DNA of 64,000 nt from Bradyrhizobium sp. AZCC 1693. Its GTDB lineage: Bacteria; Pseudomonadota; Alphaproteobacteria; Rhizobiales; Xanthobacteraceae. The notes beneath the pieces are model-generated. The model was not told the DNA's origin, made no database searches, and saw nothing but the letters and a program-made list of their open reading frames with translations. Both the position numbers and the translations under genes were made by a program. Shown in pieces: positions 7,568 to 16,991 of this stretch. The stretch covers positions 124,001-188,000 of the forward strand of contig NZ_JAZHSD010000001.1 in NCBI RefSeq assembly GCF_036924745.1. The letters run 5' to 3'. Within the stretch, counting starts at the first letter, position 1. The number at the start of each line of letters is the position of its first letter.

Positions 7568-8677
7568 ATGGCCATGATTTCGGGCGGTCACGGTATCGTT
7601 GGAAACGGGCGGGGCGGATGGCCTTTCCCGGCGCTGGCGCTTGGCTTGACGCTTGCCTTGACGCTTGCCTTGACGCTGGCTGCTCTGCTTCCGGCCCCGG
7701 TCTCGGCCCAGATGTTCTCGGACCGCCCGCCACCGGTGCCGCCGGCCGCGGTTCCGGATGTCCAGACCGGGCCCGCCATGAATCTGGCCCCACCCTCGGG
7801 GACGGGAACGATCCCGCCGCTTCCGGCGCCGCTGAACCAGCCCACCATTGTGCCCCCGTCGATCGCGACGATCTCGCCGGCAGCGCCTCCACCAGCGGCC
7901 GCAGCTCCAAATCAAGGGGTGCTGTCGCTGACGGCGCGCTACGGCAAGGATCTGCCGGTCATCAATGGCGGGCTGGTGTGGCGGGTGTTCGCCGACAAGC
8001 CCGACGACACCGGCACGTTCAAGCTGATCCGCGAGGAGCGCGGCGCGACCCCGAACATCGTGCTGCCGCCCGGCAATTACGTCGTCCACGTCGCTCTCGG
8101 CCTGGTCAGCGCGGTGCGGGCGGTGAGCCTGAAAGCGGAAACCGATCGGGTGGCCTTCGTGCTTCCGGCCGGCGGATTGCGCATCGAGGGCCGCGTCGGC
8201 AGCAGCAAGATTCCGCCGAACCAGATTTCGTTCGCGCTCTACAAGGGCAGCCAGTTCGAAGGTGGCGCCGGCGCCGAACGCCAGTCGCTGGTGCCCAACG
8301 TCGCCGCAGGCGACGTCGCGCTGCTGCCGGAGGGGACCTATTACATCATCTCCAACTATGGCGACGCCAACTCCGTCGTGCGCTCCGACATCCGCGTCCA
8401 GGCCGGCAAGCTGACGGACGTGACCGTCAGCCACCGCGCGGCGGTCATTACGCTGAAGCTCGTCAGCGACAGGGGCGGCGAGGCGCTCGCCAACACCGCA
8501 TGGTCGGTGATCACGCCGGGCGGCGACGTCATCAAGGAATCGATCGGCGCGTTTCCGCGCGTCGTGCTGTCCGAGGGCGAATACCGGGCGATTGCCAAGA
8601 ACGAAGGCAAGGTGTTCGAGCGTCCCTTCAACGTCGTCAACGGCGTCGACGCCGAGGTCGAGGTCATCGCGCGCTAG
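7568..8677 (+). CDS. Exported protein of unknown function with beta-rich repeats
   Basis: A 369-residue predicted exported protein. ATG 7568 (or 7574) is preferred to the upstream 7487 because the added residues are not conserved-looking. The signal-peptide core reads LTLALTLALTL, encoded by three 12-bp tandem repeats, and cleavage is expected at VSAQ. A Pro/Ala-rich linker (to about residue 120) leads to a C-terminal half of repeated short beta units such as LPPGNYVVHVALG, LPEGTYYIISNYG and LSEGEYRAIAKNEG. These resemble carboxypeptidase-regulatory or Cna-B-like sandwiches, but this is structural inference only. Monocistronic. Confidence 0.75.
   Translation: MAMISGGHGIVGNGRGGWPFPALALGLTLALTLALTLAALLPAPVSAQMFSDRPPPVPPAAVPDVQTGPAMNLAPPSGTGTIPPLPAPLNQPTIVPPSIATISPAAPPPAAAAPNQGVLSLTARYGKDLPVINGGLVWRVFADKPDDTGTFKLIREERGATPNIVLPPGNYVVHVALGLVSAVRAVSLKAETDRVAFVLPAGGLRIEGRVGSSKIPPNQISFALYKGSQFEGGAGAERQSLVPNVAAGDVALLPEGTYYIISNYGDANSVVRSDIRVQAGKLTDVTVSHRAAVITLKLVSDRGGEALANTAWSVITPGGDVIKESIGAFPRVVLSEGEYRAIAKNEGKVFERPFNVVNGVDAEVEVIAR
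7643..7678 (+). repeat. 12-bp tandem repeat, three units, inside a signal peptide
   Basis: Three consecutive units of the form G(G/C)CTTGACGCT(T/G) at 7643-7654, 7655-7666 and 7667-7678. Each encodes four residues (G/A-L-T-L) of the signal-peptide hydrophobic core. The unit length is a multiple of three, so copy-number change would lengthen or shorten the signal without a frameshift. Confidence 0.85.
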
Positions 8678-8891
8678 CCGCGTTTCCCGGGCGCAGCAGG
8701 TACGCCGCAGGGTCTGTACACAAAAACTGCGAAAACAACCCCATGCAAAGTAGAATGCGCCGGCTCTGAGCACTCACGCCGCTTGCATCCGGGGCATGAG
8801 AAGGTCCGCCATCACGGCCCAACCTAACCTCATCCTGCTCTAGCCGCCGAGCGGCATCGTCATGCCCGGCAACGACCGCGGCGTGTCGGCT

Positions 8892-9455
8892 TCAAAACCG
8901 CGTCACGATATCGGACAGCGCCGGGCGGGGGCGGTCCTCGGCGGGCTTCGACGAGGTGCCGATATGGATGAAACCGGCGAGCTTTTCGTCGGCCTTCAAC
9001 CCGAGCCCGTCGAGCACGTCGCGGTCGAAGGCGAACCAGCCGGTCAGCCAGCACGCGCCGTAACCAAGCGCGGCGGCGGCGTTGACAATGTTCATCGCGC
9101 TGGCGCCGGCGGACAGTTCCTGCTCGAGGGGCGGTACTTTTGGATGCGGCCTGGTGAAACTGACCACACCGATCACCAGCGGCGCGTCCATCAGTCGGCG
9201 CTTCTCGATCTCGATATCGGCGGCCGGCGCCGACGGGTTTTTACGTTCAAACACCTTGGCGATAACCTCGCCGGCGCGAAGGCGCCCGTCGCCCTCGAAC
9301 ACGATGAAGCGCCACGGCGTCAGCTTGCCATGATCCGGCACCCGCGCGCCGATGGTCAGGATGGTGTCGAGTTCGTCGGCCGTGGGGCCCGGGCCGCTCA
9401 TCTCGCGGGGCTTCACCGAGCGGCGGATCTTCAGGAGTTCAAGGGCGTCGGGCAC
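8892..9455 (-). CDS. Nitroreductase-family protein
   Basis: FMN-dependent oxidoreductase fold, about 187 residues. The typical N-terminus is LLKIRRSVKPREMSGP, with RRSVK contacting FMN phosphate in the family. Other seen motifs are RVPDHGKLTPWRFIVF and GYGACWLTGW. GTG at 9455, after GAGAG, is preferred to ATG 9500. It is related to the YdjA/TdsD-like subgroup that reduces nitro or quinone compounds. The natural substrate is unknown. It lies downstream of thrS on the same strand, with 82 bases between. Confidence 0.88.
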   Translation of the reverse strand: MPDALELLKIRRSVKPREMSGPGPTADELDTILTIGARVPDHGKLTPWRFIVFEGDGRLRAGEVIAKVFERKNPSAPAADIEIEKRRLMDAPLVIGVVSFTRPHPKVPPLEQELSAGASAMNIVNAAAALGYGACWLTGWFAFDRDVLDGLGLKADEKLAGFIHIGTSSKPAEDRPRPALSDIVTRF

Positions 9456-9537
9456 GAAGTTTTCTCTCGTAGGAAGTGGCTGTGCCACAGATAGTGGCAC
9501 AGCCGGCCCAGCGGAAGCCGATTTAGACCGATTATGA

Positions 9538-11580
9538 TCAGGCGGACCGCATCCGCTTCACGTCCGGCGGGGTCGCTTCCTCCACCAGCGCTGCCAGCGC
9601 CTCGTCGGTCGGCATCACCTTCTGGCCGTCGCTGCCAAGCCGGCGGATCGAGACCGAATGGGTCTCGGCTTCCTTCTTGCCGACGACGAGGAGAGCAGGG
9701 ATTTTTGCCAGCGAGTGCTCGCGGACCTTGTAGTTGATCTTTTCGTTGCGCAGGTCGATCTCGACGCGCAGGCCCGCGCGCCGCGCGGCGGCGGCGACCA
9801 CCTTGGCGTATTCGTCGCCTTCGGAGGTGATCGTCGTCACCACGACCTGGGTCGGCGCCAGCCAGAGCGGGAAGTTGCCGGCGAAGTGCTCGATCAGGAT
9901 GCCGATGAAGCGTTCCATCGAGCCGCAGATCGCGCGGTGCACCATGACCGGCACTTTCTTCGAGCCGTCGGCATCGATATAGAACGCGCCAAAACGTTCC
10001 GGCAGGTTGAAGTCGACCTGCGTGGTGCCGCATTGCCAGTCGCGGCCGATGGCGTCGCGCAGCACATATTCGAACTTCGGCCCGTAGAACGCGCCTTCGC
10101 CCGGGTTGATCGCGGTCTTGATGCGATTGCTGCCGCTGGCCTGGATTTCCGCCAGCACGGTGGCCATCACGCGCTCGGCATGGTCCCACATCTCGTCGGT
10201 GCCAACGCGCTTGTCCGGCTTGGTCGAGAGTTTGATCGTGAGTTCGCCCTCGAAGCCGAAATCCGCATAGGTCGACAGGATCAGATCGTTGATCTTGAGG
10301 CATTCCTCGGCGAGCTGGGCTTCCGTGCAGAACACATGCGCGTCGTCCTGCGTAAAACCGCGCACGCGCATCAGGCCGTGCATGGCGCCCGACGGCTCAT
10401 AGCGATGCACCACGCCGAATTCTGCAAGGCGTAGCGGCAGGTCGCGATAGCTCTTCAGACCGTGCTTGAAGATCTGGACATGGCCCGGGCAATTCATCGG
10501 CTTGAGCGCAAACCAGCGCTTGTCCTCGGCTTCGTCGCCGGCCGACTGCGCCGCGAACATGTTCTCGCGATACCAGTCCCAGTGGCCGGACGTTTCCCAC
10601 AACGCCTTGTCGAGGATCTGCGGCGCGTTGACCTCGCTGTAGTCGCCGGTCAGGCGGCGCCGCATATAGGCGATCAGCGCCTGGAAGATCGTCCAGCCCT
10701 TCGGGTGCCAGAACACCACGCCAGGGCCTTCCTCCTGGAAGTGAAACAGGTCGAGCTCGCGGCCGAGTTTGCGGTGGTCGCGCTTCTCGGCTTCCTCGAT
10801 CTGCTTGAGGTAGGCGTCGAGCTCTTCCTGTTTGGCGAACGCCGTGCCGTAGATGCGCGTCAGCATCGGGTTGTTCGAGTCGCCGCGCCAATAGGCGCCC
10901 GCCACCTTCATCAGCTTGAAGGCGTTGCCGACCTTGCCGGTCGAACTCATATGCGGGCCGCGGCACAGGTCGAACCAGTCGCCCTGGAAATAGATCTTGA
11001 TCGGCTCGTCGCCGGGGATGGCGTCGACCAGCTCGACCTTGAAGGCCTCGCCCTTGTCGCGGAACACCTGTTTTGTCTTCTCGCGGTCCCACACCTCCTT
11101 GGTGAAGGGCTTGTCGCGCGCGATGATCTCGCGCATCCGCTTTTCGATCGCCGCAAAATCTTCCGGCGTGAACGGCTCGTTGCGGAAGAAGTCGTAATAG
11201 AAGCCGTTCTCGATGACGGGACCAATCGTCACCTGCGTGCCCGGCCACAACGACTGCACCGCTTCGGCGAGCACATGCGCGCAGTCATGCCGAATCAGTT
11301 CCAGCGCTCTGGCATCGTCGCGGTTGATGAGCTCGATCTTCGCGTCATGCGAAATCGGATCGTTGAGGTCAGCAACGACGCCGTCGAGCGCCATCGCTAC
11401 CGTGCGCTTGGCCAGCGAGGGCGAGATGCCCTTGGCGACGTCGAGCCCGGTGATGTCCTTGGGAAATTCGCGTTTTGCGCCGTCGGGGAAGGTGAGGGTG
11501 ATCTTTTCCAATGGCTCGGCCGGTTTCAAATTGGCAAGGCCAAACTGGAATCCCGATGAAGGCGTATTCTGGTCAGGCAT
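9538..11580 (-). CDS. thrS: Threonyl-tRNA synthetase, full-length housekeeping enzyme
   Basis: Charges tRNA-Thr with threonine in the cytoplasm. The 680-residue protein has all expected domains: TGS (about residues 25-85), the editing domain with [12 protein letters not shown] and YYDFF, the class II catalytic core with zinc ligands (Cys in [10 protein letters not shown], His in DDAHVFC, His in [12 protein letters not shown]), and the C-terminal anticodon-binding domain. The start ATG 11580 follows a TAGGAG-like site. No Thr-codon leader or terminator is seen upstream, in contrast with the second synthetase at 28449. Confidence 0.97.
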   Translation of the reverse strand: MPDQNTPSSGFQFGLANLKPAEPLEKITLTFPDGAKREFPKDITGLDVAKGISPSLAKRTVAMALDGVVADLNDPISHDAKIELINRDDARALELIRHDCAHVLAEAVQSLWPGTQVTIGPVIENGFYYDFFRNEPFTPEDFAAIEKRMREIIARDKPFTKEVWDREKTKQVFRDKGEAFKVELVDAIPGDEPIKIYFQGDWFDLCRGPHMSSTGKVGNAFKLMKVAGAYWRGDSNNPMLTRIYGTAFAKQEELDAYLKQIEEAEKRDHRKLGRELDLFHFQEEGPGVVFWHPKGWTIFQALIAYMRRRLTGDYSEVNAPQILDKALWETSGHWDWYRENMFAAQSAGDEAEDKRWFALKPMNCPGHVQIFKHGLKSYRDLPLRLAEFGVVHRYEPSGAMHGLMRVRGFTQDDAHVFCTEAQLAEECLKINDLILSTYADFGFEGELTIKLSTKPDKRVGTDEMWDHAERVMATVLAEIQASGSNRIKTAINPGEGAFYGPKFEYVLRDAIGRDWQCGTTQVDFNLPERFGAFYIDADGSKKVPVMVHRAICGSMERFIGILIEHFAGNFPLWLAPTQVVVTTITSEGDEYAKVVAAAARRAGLRVEIDLRNEKINYKVREHSLAKIPALLVVGKKEAETHSVSIRRLGSDGQKVMPTDEALAALVEEATPPDVKRMRSA

Positions 11581-11892
11581 TTGAGTCTCCTAAAGCTCAC
11601 TCCTGCGAACGAGCGCAGGTAAGCGGGAAGCAGCGGTATAGCAGGGGATTCGGCTCCTGCAATCGGGCAATTTGCTACACTGGGCGTGATGGAAGCAGCT
11701 GCGGGCTACAGCCGCGGCCTCATTGCCCGGAAACGGATTACTTCTTCAAAGCCAAACAACGCGCGCAGAGCCCGCGAGGCATCAGCGGCATCAAATCAAT
11801 AAATCTCATGACAGCGATGACAAATAGTCCGGCATCGCGGCCTTTTCTTGGCGGGGCTCGCCGCGTACATGCATGTGCATGAAACATGTGCC
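11581..11892. other. Intergenic region between thrS and the MFS gene
   Basis: This 312-bp stretch separates divergent genes. It should hold both promoters. A 37-codon open frame at 11690-11803 (plus) has no recognisable similarity or clear ribosome site and is not called as a gene. No further structure was seen. Confidence 0.5.
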
Positions 11893-13068
11893 ATGCCCCT
11901 CCATACCGAACGCCGCTTCGCGCCTACCGCACTCATGCTTGGCAACATTGTCACCGGATGCTCGGTGCTGGCGCCGGCGGGCATGCTGGTCGAATTATCT
12001 TCCGGTCTTGACGTCAGCATTCGTACCGCAGGTCTTCTGATCACCTTCGGCGCGATCATGCTTTGCATCGGTTCGCCGGTTACGGCGTGGCTGACTTCCA
12101 GGATCGATCGCCGCGCCCTGCTCACGGTGACGCTCGCGGTGCTTGCGCTTACCAACTTCGCCTCCGCCTTCGCGCCCGATTACACCAGCTTGCTGGTCAT
12201 CCGCCTGGTGATGCTCGCGGTCGGTGCACTCTACACGCCGCAGGCGGCGGGAACGGCCGCGCTTATCGTGCCCGAAGAAAGGCGCGGCAGCACCATCGCC
12301 TATATTTTTCTCGGCTGGTCGCTGGCGGCCGCGGTTGGCCTGCCGCTGATCACGTTGATCGCCAGCCGATATGGCTGGCGTGCCGTCCATGGCAGCATCG
12401 GCCTGATGGGCTGCGTAAGCTTCCTGCTTCTGGCGTGGCGCCTGCCACGCGGGCTGATGGGCGCGCCGGTCGACCTCAAGACATGGGCCGCTATCGGCCG
12501 CAGCCGCATGATTGCGCTGTTGTTGTTGATCACCACGCTGCAGATGTCCGGCCAGTTCGTGGTGTTCACCTTCATAGGTCCGCTGCTGGCGAAGCTGACG
12601 GGAGCAGGGTCGGATGCGATCGGGCTGGTGTTTGCCGTCTACGGCATGTGCGGCGTTATCGGCACCGCGATCGCAACCCGCATCGTCGATTCCTGGGGCG
12701 CCTGGAAGACCTCGCTTCTCTTCACTTCGGTGTTGCTGGCTGGCGTCGCCGGCTGGGCGCTGAGTGCCGGGATCTATCCGTTGATGGCGGTGTCCGTCGC
12801 GATCTGGGGGCTCGGCTTTGCTTCCACCAATTCAATGCAGCAGGTGCGGCTGGTCGGCGCGGCGCCTGCGCTCGCATCCGCTTCCGTGTCGCTCAACACA
12901 TCGGTCCTCTATATCGGGCAGGCGGTGGGATCGGCGATCGGCGGCTTTCTGTACGCGCGTGAACTCTTCTACGCCGCGGGCTACGTCGCCTCGGCCTTCG
13001 TCGCGCTGGCGCTGGTGACGGTGATTCTAACCAAGCCGACCAAGGTCCAAGGAAGCGCACCGCGCTGA
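11893..13068 (+). CDS. Major facilitator superfamily transporter (DHA1-like exporter)
   Basis: About 391 residues with twelve predicted hydrophobic helices, cytoplasmic ends carrying the MFS motif A-like SRIDRRALLT, and MFS half-repeat features such as PEERRGSTIAYIFLGW. It resembles AraJ/YdhP-type sugar or drug efflux proteins. ATG 11893 begins MPLHTERRFAPTALML; starts at 11848 or 11869 are possible but none has a good ribosome site. It ends 43 bases before the Zur-like palindrome of the TonB receptor and is therefore probably not part of that unit. Substrate unknown. Confidence 0.88.
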   Translation: MPLHTERRFAPTALMLGNIVTGCSVLAPAGMLVELSSGLDVSIRTAGLLITFGAIMLCIGSPVTAWLTSRIDRRALLTVTLAVLALTNFASAFAPDYTSLLVIRLVMLAVGALYTPQAAGTAALIVPEERRGSTIAYIFLGWSLAAAVGLPLITLIASRYGWRAVHGSIGLMGCVSFLLLAWRLPRGLMGAPVDLKTWAAIGRSRMIALLLLITTLQMSGQFVVFTFIGPLLAKLTGAGSDAIGLVFAVYGMCGVIGTAIATRIVDSWGAWKTSLLFTSVLLAGVAGWALSAGIYPLMAVSVAIWGLGFASTNSMQQVRLVGAAPALASASVSLNTSVLYIGQAVGSAIGGFLYARELFYAAGYVASAFVALALVTVILTKPTKVQGSAPR

Positions 13069-13111
13069 CGCCGGCCGAAGTTTTTGACATCCCCACGCGA
13101 GTTCCATAGAT

Positions 13112-13129
13112 GTAATGTTATAACATTAC
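13112..13129. promoter_or_regulatory. Zur-like operator upstream of TonB receptor
   Basis: A perfect 18-bp palindrome, GTAATGTTATAACATTAC, lies 22 bases before the receptor start codon. It closely matches the AT-rich inverted repeat described for zinc-uptake repressor (Zur) sites in alphaproteobacteria. Binding would block the promoter in zinc-replete cells. The assignment to Zur is inferred from motif and target gene. Confidence 0.8.
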
Positions 13130-13151
13130 GACCAGCTGGGGGTTCTAAGCA

Positions 13152-15488
13152 ATGGAAAAGATGGGCAATTGGTATGAAGTGCGGAGGCAGATCGGACGCC
13201 GAACGCGGTTGTTGGCAGTTCTGGCCGCAGCATCCTTTGCTGCGGGCGGTGCACGCCCCGCCATTGCTCAAACCGTCCCTCAGGCTGTCCTGCCTGCGAT
13301 TACGGTGGAGGGACGGCCAGCCACCAAGCAAAAGCAGCGAACGACCAAGCGCTTGCAGATGCGGGCTGCGTCCAACGCGCGCCAGGCGCAGACCGGCGCG
13401 GATCGAGCGCCGCAAGGTCCAATCGACGGATGGCCAGGAGGCTTGCCGCGCGACTACATCCGTTCGACGACCGATCTCAACGTACCCAATACGACCGGAT
13501 CGCGACTGCCCGGCACGGCTCGCGACATCCCCGCCAGCGTGGAGAGCATCAATCAGGCGACGATGCAGGAGCGAGGCAAGACCAGTTGGGTGGACGCCCT
13601 TCAAGGCCTGACCGGCTTCTCGTCCGCCGTCCGGCCAGGAGCTGCCGGCGTCGCATCGACGCGGGGGTTCACCGAGAACGGCATCGCGGTGCTCTATGAC
13701 GGAATTCGTGTCACCAACACCACGATCAGCACGCGCAACTACGACAGTTTCATTTTCGATAGGGTAGACGTGCTGCGCGGACCGGCGTCGGTCCTTTACG
13801 GTGAAGGCGCCATCGGGGGCGCCGTCAATCTCATTCGCAAGCAACCGAGCGGGGTCAACGAGCCGTTCGAAACAATCTCCTCACTTACTACTCGCGAAGG
13901 CGTCCGCCAGGCCGTGGGAAAGGGAGGTCCGCTGGGGAACGGCTTCTCTTATCGGCTCGACGGCGTCGTCAACGGATACAACGGCCCGGTCGACGACAAC
14001 CACGTCAGATACGGCAACGTCGCAGGCGCCTTGCGCTGGGACGTGACGCCGCAATTGTCATCGACCGTCGATTTTGACTACATGAAATCGAAAATCGAGA
14101 ACGCGTATTGGGGTACGCCCCTGGTGCGAGGGCAGATCCGCTCCGATCTCCGCGAGGTCAACTACAATAACCTGCCGAACAACAAATACGACGACAGTGT
14201 GCTGTGGCTGCGCTGGAACACGACGTATGACACCGAGGAGCTAAAGATCCGCAATCGCTTCTGGTCCTATCAATCCGATCGCGATTGGATCAACACGTAC
14301 CGCTTTGCCTATATTCCCGCAGGCGGCACCTGCTCTTTCCGCGGGCAGAACCTCCTCAACAACACCGGTACGGACCAGGTCTGCCGGCAAACGTGGGAGA
14401 ATCTCGGTTACGACCATCGCTTCGTTGGCGATCGTTTCGACGTGAACTGGAACGGCAGCTTGGGAGCGATGCCGCTGTCGACGGTCATGGGCGTTGAAGT
14501 TGCAAGCACGCGATGGGACAGTCCGCGCAACGAGGTGACATCGCTTCAACTCGTCGATCCCTACAATCCCGCACCGACGGACTTCTTCACGCGAGGCACT
14601 GCACGGACGCAAAACGTGCGCGCAGATCTGACGCAGAAGGCGGTTTTCGGCGAGGCGCGCCTGGAAGTGCTCAAAGGGGTCAAGATTGTCGGCGGGTTTC
14701 GGGTCGATCAAATGGAGGTGGACTACAATCGGCGGCCGGCGAACCAGCTCTACAGCAAGACGTTCGAACCCAGCACCTATCGCATAGGTGGACTGTGGGA
14801 CATTCGCGCCGACACGACGCTCTACGCGCAATATGCAACTGCGGTTGAGCCGCGCTTTGCTCTGTTCACATTGGGCGTCACCGATACCCCATTCAGCCTC
14901 ACCAATGCGCCTCAGGTGGAAGGCGGTATCAAACACGCCTTCGCGAACGGACGAGGTGAGCTGTTGGCGGCCGTCTATCACATCGAAAAGACCGATATTC
15001 CCTCGACTGATCCGCTGACGGGATTCACGGTTCAGGTGGGCAAGCAGTCATCCCGCGGCTTTGAGATTTCCGGCAGTTACCGCCCGATGGAGACCTTGCG
15101 TCTCGAGGCGAACTTTGCCTACGTGGATGCCCGGTATGACGAATATCGTACCAGTACGGCCGCGAACTACACGGGTAATACGCCGCCGAATGTGCCGCAG
15201 GTCGTGGCGAACTTTGGTGCCACGTGGCAGCCGTTCACAAATTGGGCGGTTGGCGGATGGATCAATCACAAGGCCTCCATCAAGGCTGACGATGCCAACC
15301 TGGTGACGTTGCCATCTGCCACCACCGCGGATGTTTTTGCCACCTACCGTTTTGCGCAAAACGCCGACCTGACATTCCGCGTTCGCAATATCACCGACGC
15401 GGTCTATGCAGCGTGGGCTCCGGACGCGAACTACGTCATTCTTGGCGCGCCGCGGACCTTCGAGCTTTCTCTCCGTACGCGGTGGTAG
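13152..15488 (+). CDS. TonB-dependent outer-membrane receptor, probably for zinc
   Basis: A 778-residue outer-membrane importer. Seen: a long N-terminus with signal peptide ending near AIAQ, plug-domain features (IPASVESINQATMQERG, then VASTRGFTENGIAVLYDGIR and VLRGPASVLYGEGAIGG), a 22-strand barrel-like C-terminal region, and the canonical terminal aromatic residue (LSLRTRW). The start is preceded by GGGGG at about 10 bases. The Zur-like palindrome upstream and the convergent AztD-like gene suggest uptake of zinc or a zinc chelate. By family alone it would be called a siderophore receptor. No His-rich loop is obvious. Confidence 0.92.
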   Translation: MEKMGNWYEVRRQIGRRTRLLAVLAAASFAAGGARPAIAQTVPQAVLPAITVEGRPATKQKQRTTKRLQMRAASNARQAQTGADRAPQGPIDGWPGGLPRDYIRSTTDLNVPNTTGSRLPGTARDIPASVESINQATMQERGKTSWVDALQGLTGFSSAVRPGAAGVASTRGFTENGIAVLYDGIRVTNTTISTRNYDSFIFDRVDVLRGPASVLYGEGAIGGAVNLIRKQPSGVNEPFETISSLTTREGVRQAVGKGGPLGNGFSYRLDGVVNGYNGPVDDNHVRYGNVAGALRWDVTPQLSSTVDFDYMKSKIENAYWGTPLVRGQIRSDLREVNYNNLPNNKYDDSVLWLRWNTTYDTEELKIRNRFWSYQSDRDWINTYRFAYIPAGGTCSFRGQNLLNNTGTDQVCRQTWENLGYDHRFVGDRFDVNWNGSLGAMPLSTVMGVEVASTRWDSPRNEVTSLQLVDPYNPAPTDFFTRGTARTQNVRADLTQKAVFGEARLEVLKGVKIVGGFRVDQMEVDYNRRPANQLYSKTFEPSTYRIGGLWDIRADTTLYAQYATAVEPRFALFTLGVTDTPFSLTNAPQVEGGIKHAFANGRGELLAAVYHIEKTDIPSTDPLTGFTVQVGKQSSRGFEISGSYRPMETLRLEANFAYVDARYDEYRTSTAANYTGNTPPNVPQVVANFGATWQPFTNWAVGGWINHKASIKADDANLVTLPSATTADVFATYRFAQNADLTFRVRNITDAVYAAWAPDANYVILGAPRTFELSLRTRW

Positions 15489-15630
15489 GTGGGTTCAGGA
15501 ATGCTCGTTCGCAGCAGGCGTCGGCGTGCTCCGCCGGCTGCGATGCGCACGGTTTCCGGGCAGGCAAAGCGTTCGTGTCCGGACACGGGAAGCCGGCGAT
15601 CCGAACGCACGGCGCCGATAATTCAATGGC

Positions 15631-16842
15631 TCACGCCATCCCCTCCGATCGCAAGCAGGTTCGAGGGGACGCCCCTACCTTGATACGCTGTCGCTCGGCG
15701 AGGGTTGTTGCGTCGAGAATTGCCACTTCGCTCGTACGCGGGTCGGAGACGGCGACATACGGGCCGATGGAAGCGATCTGCGGGCGGACGGTGCTCTGAT
15801 CCATCGCATAGCGCTCGGTAACGCGTGTTTGGGCTTCGGTCGTGCCGGTCAACGGGTTGATGCTGAGAAGGGTACCATCTTCAATGATGACGAAGAGCCG
15901 GTCTCCCGACTCCGGATGGAGATTGAAGTCCAGCCTGCGCGCCGGCAGAGCGATGAATTGGAAGTCCCCATCCGAAGCAGAAGGATCGACGATGACCATG
16001 CCGTCGAGACCGAAATCACCGGCAACAAATGTAAATCCGGATGCGCCGGTCATGCGGCGGATCATACGTCCAGGCGGCAGCGAAGCTGGATAGGGGAGTT
16101 GGCGACTGACGACGCCGTTGCGTGCCATCTCGAAGATCGCAACGCCATCCGCACATCCGAAAACGGCGAAGCGGCTCGTCGCCGCTTCGCCGTGCAAGCT
16201 TGGGCATTCAACCCGGTGCGGCTTTGGCGTGTCCTCGCTGCGGAGTTCGATCGCATCCGGAAGGCCTTCGCCTGCGGGTGGAATGGTGACGGCCAAACGC
16301 CTTGCAACCGGAACGGCTACGCCGTGATGCTTGACGCCCATTTCGGCACGCTGAATGCGTTCCATGCGGCCCGCGACGAAGTCTTGCTCGTTGAAAATCT
16401 GGGCTGTTCCGTCGCCGTCGAAAAACACGGCAACGCGAACATTGTCGTGCGTGAGATGGGAAGGGCGCAAGCCGCGAAGCCGGGAAGACAGAAGCGCTGG
16501 AGCGGAAATCTTTATGTCGGCATGATCGCCGTGGCTCCCCAGCTCAATGCCGGTGTCGATGACGGCGACTTCATCCGCTTCGGGCTGCACCGCATACGCA
16601 TAACGGCCAGAGGCTCCCGCGTGGAGGCGCGCCGGACTGGCCAGGGGCAGTGCGGCAAGCAACTGGCCGTTTTCGAGATCAAAGATCGTGAGTGCCGCCA
16701 CCTTGGCATCGGCAACCACGAGCCGAAAAGCCTGCGCGGTGCCCGCAGCGTGGGTGCGATGTTCGACGACGGGGGCGTGCGCATCGCTGGTTGCGCCGGA
16801 CATTCCGCAAAGAACCATCGCTAGAGCAAGAAGTCGGCGCAT
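15631..16842 (-). CDS. aztD: AztD-like periplasmic zinc metallochaperone
   Basis: A 403-residue exported protein (signal peptide MRRLLALAMVLCGMSGATSDAHA) with repeated beta-propeller-like units and the histidine motif ELGSHGDHADIKI near residue 105, matching the zinc-binding loop of AztD chaperones. In Paracoccus, AztD hands zinc to the AztC binding protein of the AztABC importer; no aztABC genes are in this window. A Zur-like site lies 25 bases upstream. The last residues look shifted: one extra base near 15670 would give the propeller-type ending ASPSNLLAIGGDGVSH, stopping at 15623. So a C-terminal frameshift is possible. Confidence 0.8.
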   Translation of the reverse strand: MRRLLALAMVLCGMSGATSDAHAPVVEHRTHAAGTAQAFRLVVADAKVAALTIFDLENGQLLAALPLASPARLHAGASGRYAYAVQPEADEVAVIDTGIELGSHGDHADIKISAPALLSSRLRGLRPSHLTHDNVRVAVFFDGDGTAQIFNEQDFVAGRMERIQRAEMGVKHHGVAVPVARRLAVTIPPAGEGLPDAIELRSEDTPKPHRVECPSLHGEAATSRFAVFGCADGVAIFEMARNGVVSRQLPYPASLPPGRMIRRMTGASGFTFVAGDFGLDGMVIVDPSASDGDFQFIALPARRLDFNLHPESGDRLFVIIEDGTLLSINPLTGTTEAQTRVTERYAMDQSTVRPQIASIGPYVAVSDPRTSEVAILDATTLAERQRIKVGASPRTCLRSEGMA

Positions 16843-16867
16843 CGCTGTCCTGTAAGATGGAAAACAT

Positions 16868-16885
16868 GAAATGTTATAACGTAAC
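16868..16885. promoter_or_regulatory. Zur-like operator upstream of aztD
   Basis: GAAATGTTATAACGTAAC matches 15 of 18 positions of the perfect palindrome found before the TonB receptor. It sits 25 bases upstream of the aztD start on the other side of the convergent pair. Both ends of the zinc island thus carry the same operator type. Confidence 0.7.
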
Positions 16886-16991
16886 AGCTACATGCGGCAA
16901 GGCGCGTGGCACAAGTCATCCATGATCAACATGACGATTTGATCCAGCGGATGGTGGCTCGCACGCCGCGATGCCGCAGCGAAGAAGTCGG

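Noticed and set aside
11581..11892. Thr-type attenuator in front of the first thrS
   Set aside because: No Thr-codon cluster and no terminator on the minus strand upstream of 11580.
12063..12962. 300-codon frame overlapping the MFS gene on the same strand
   Set aside because: Out-of-frame reading of the MFS gene; Arg/Ala-rich without any hydrophobic pattern.
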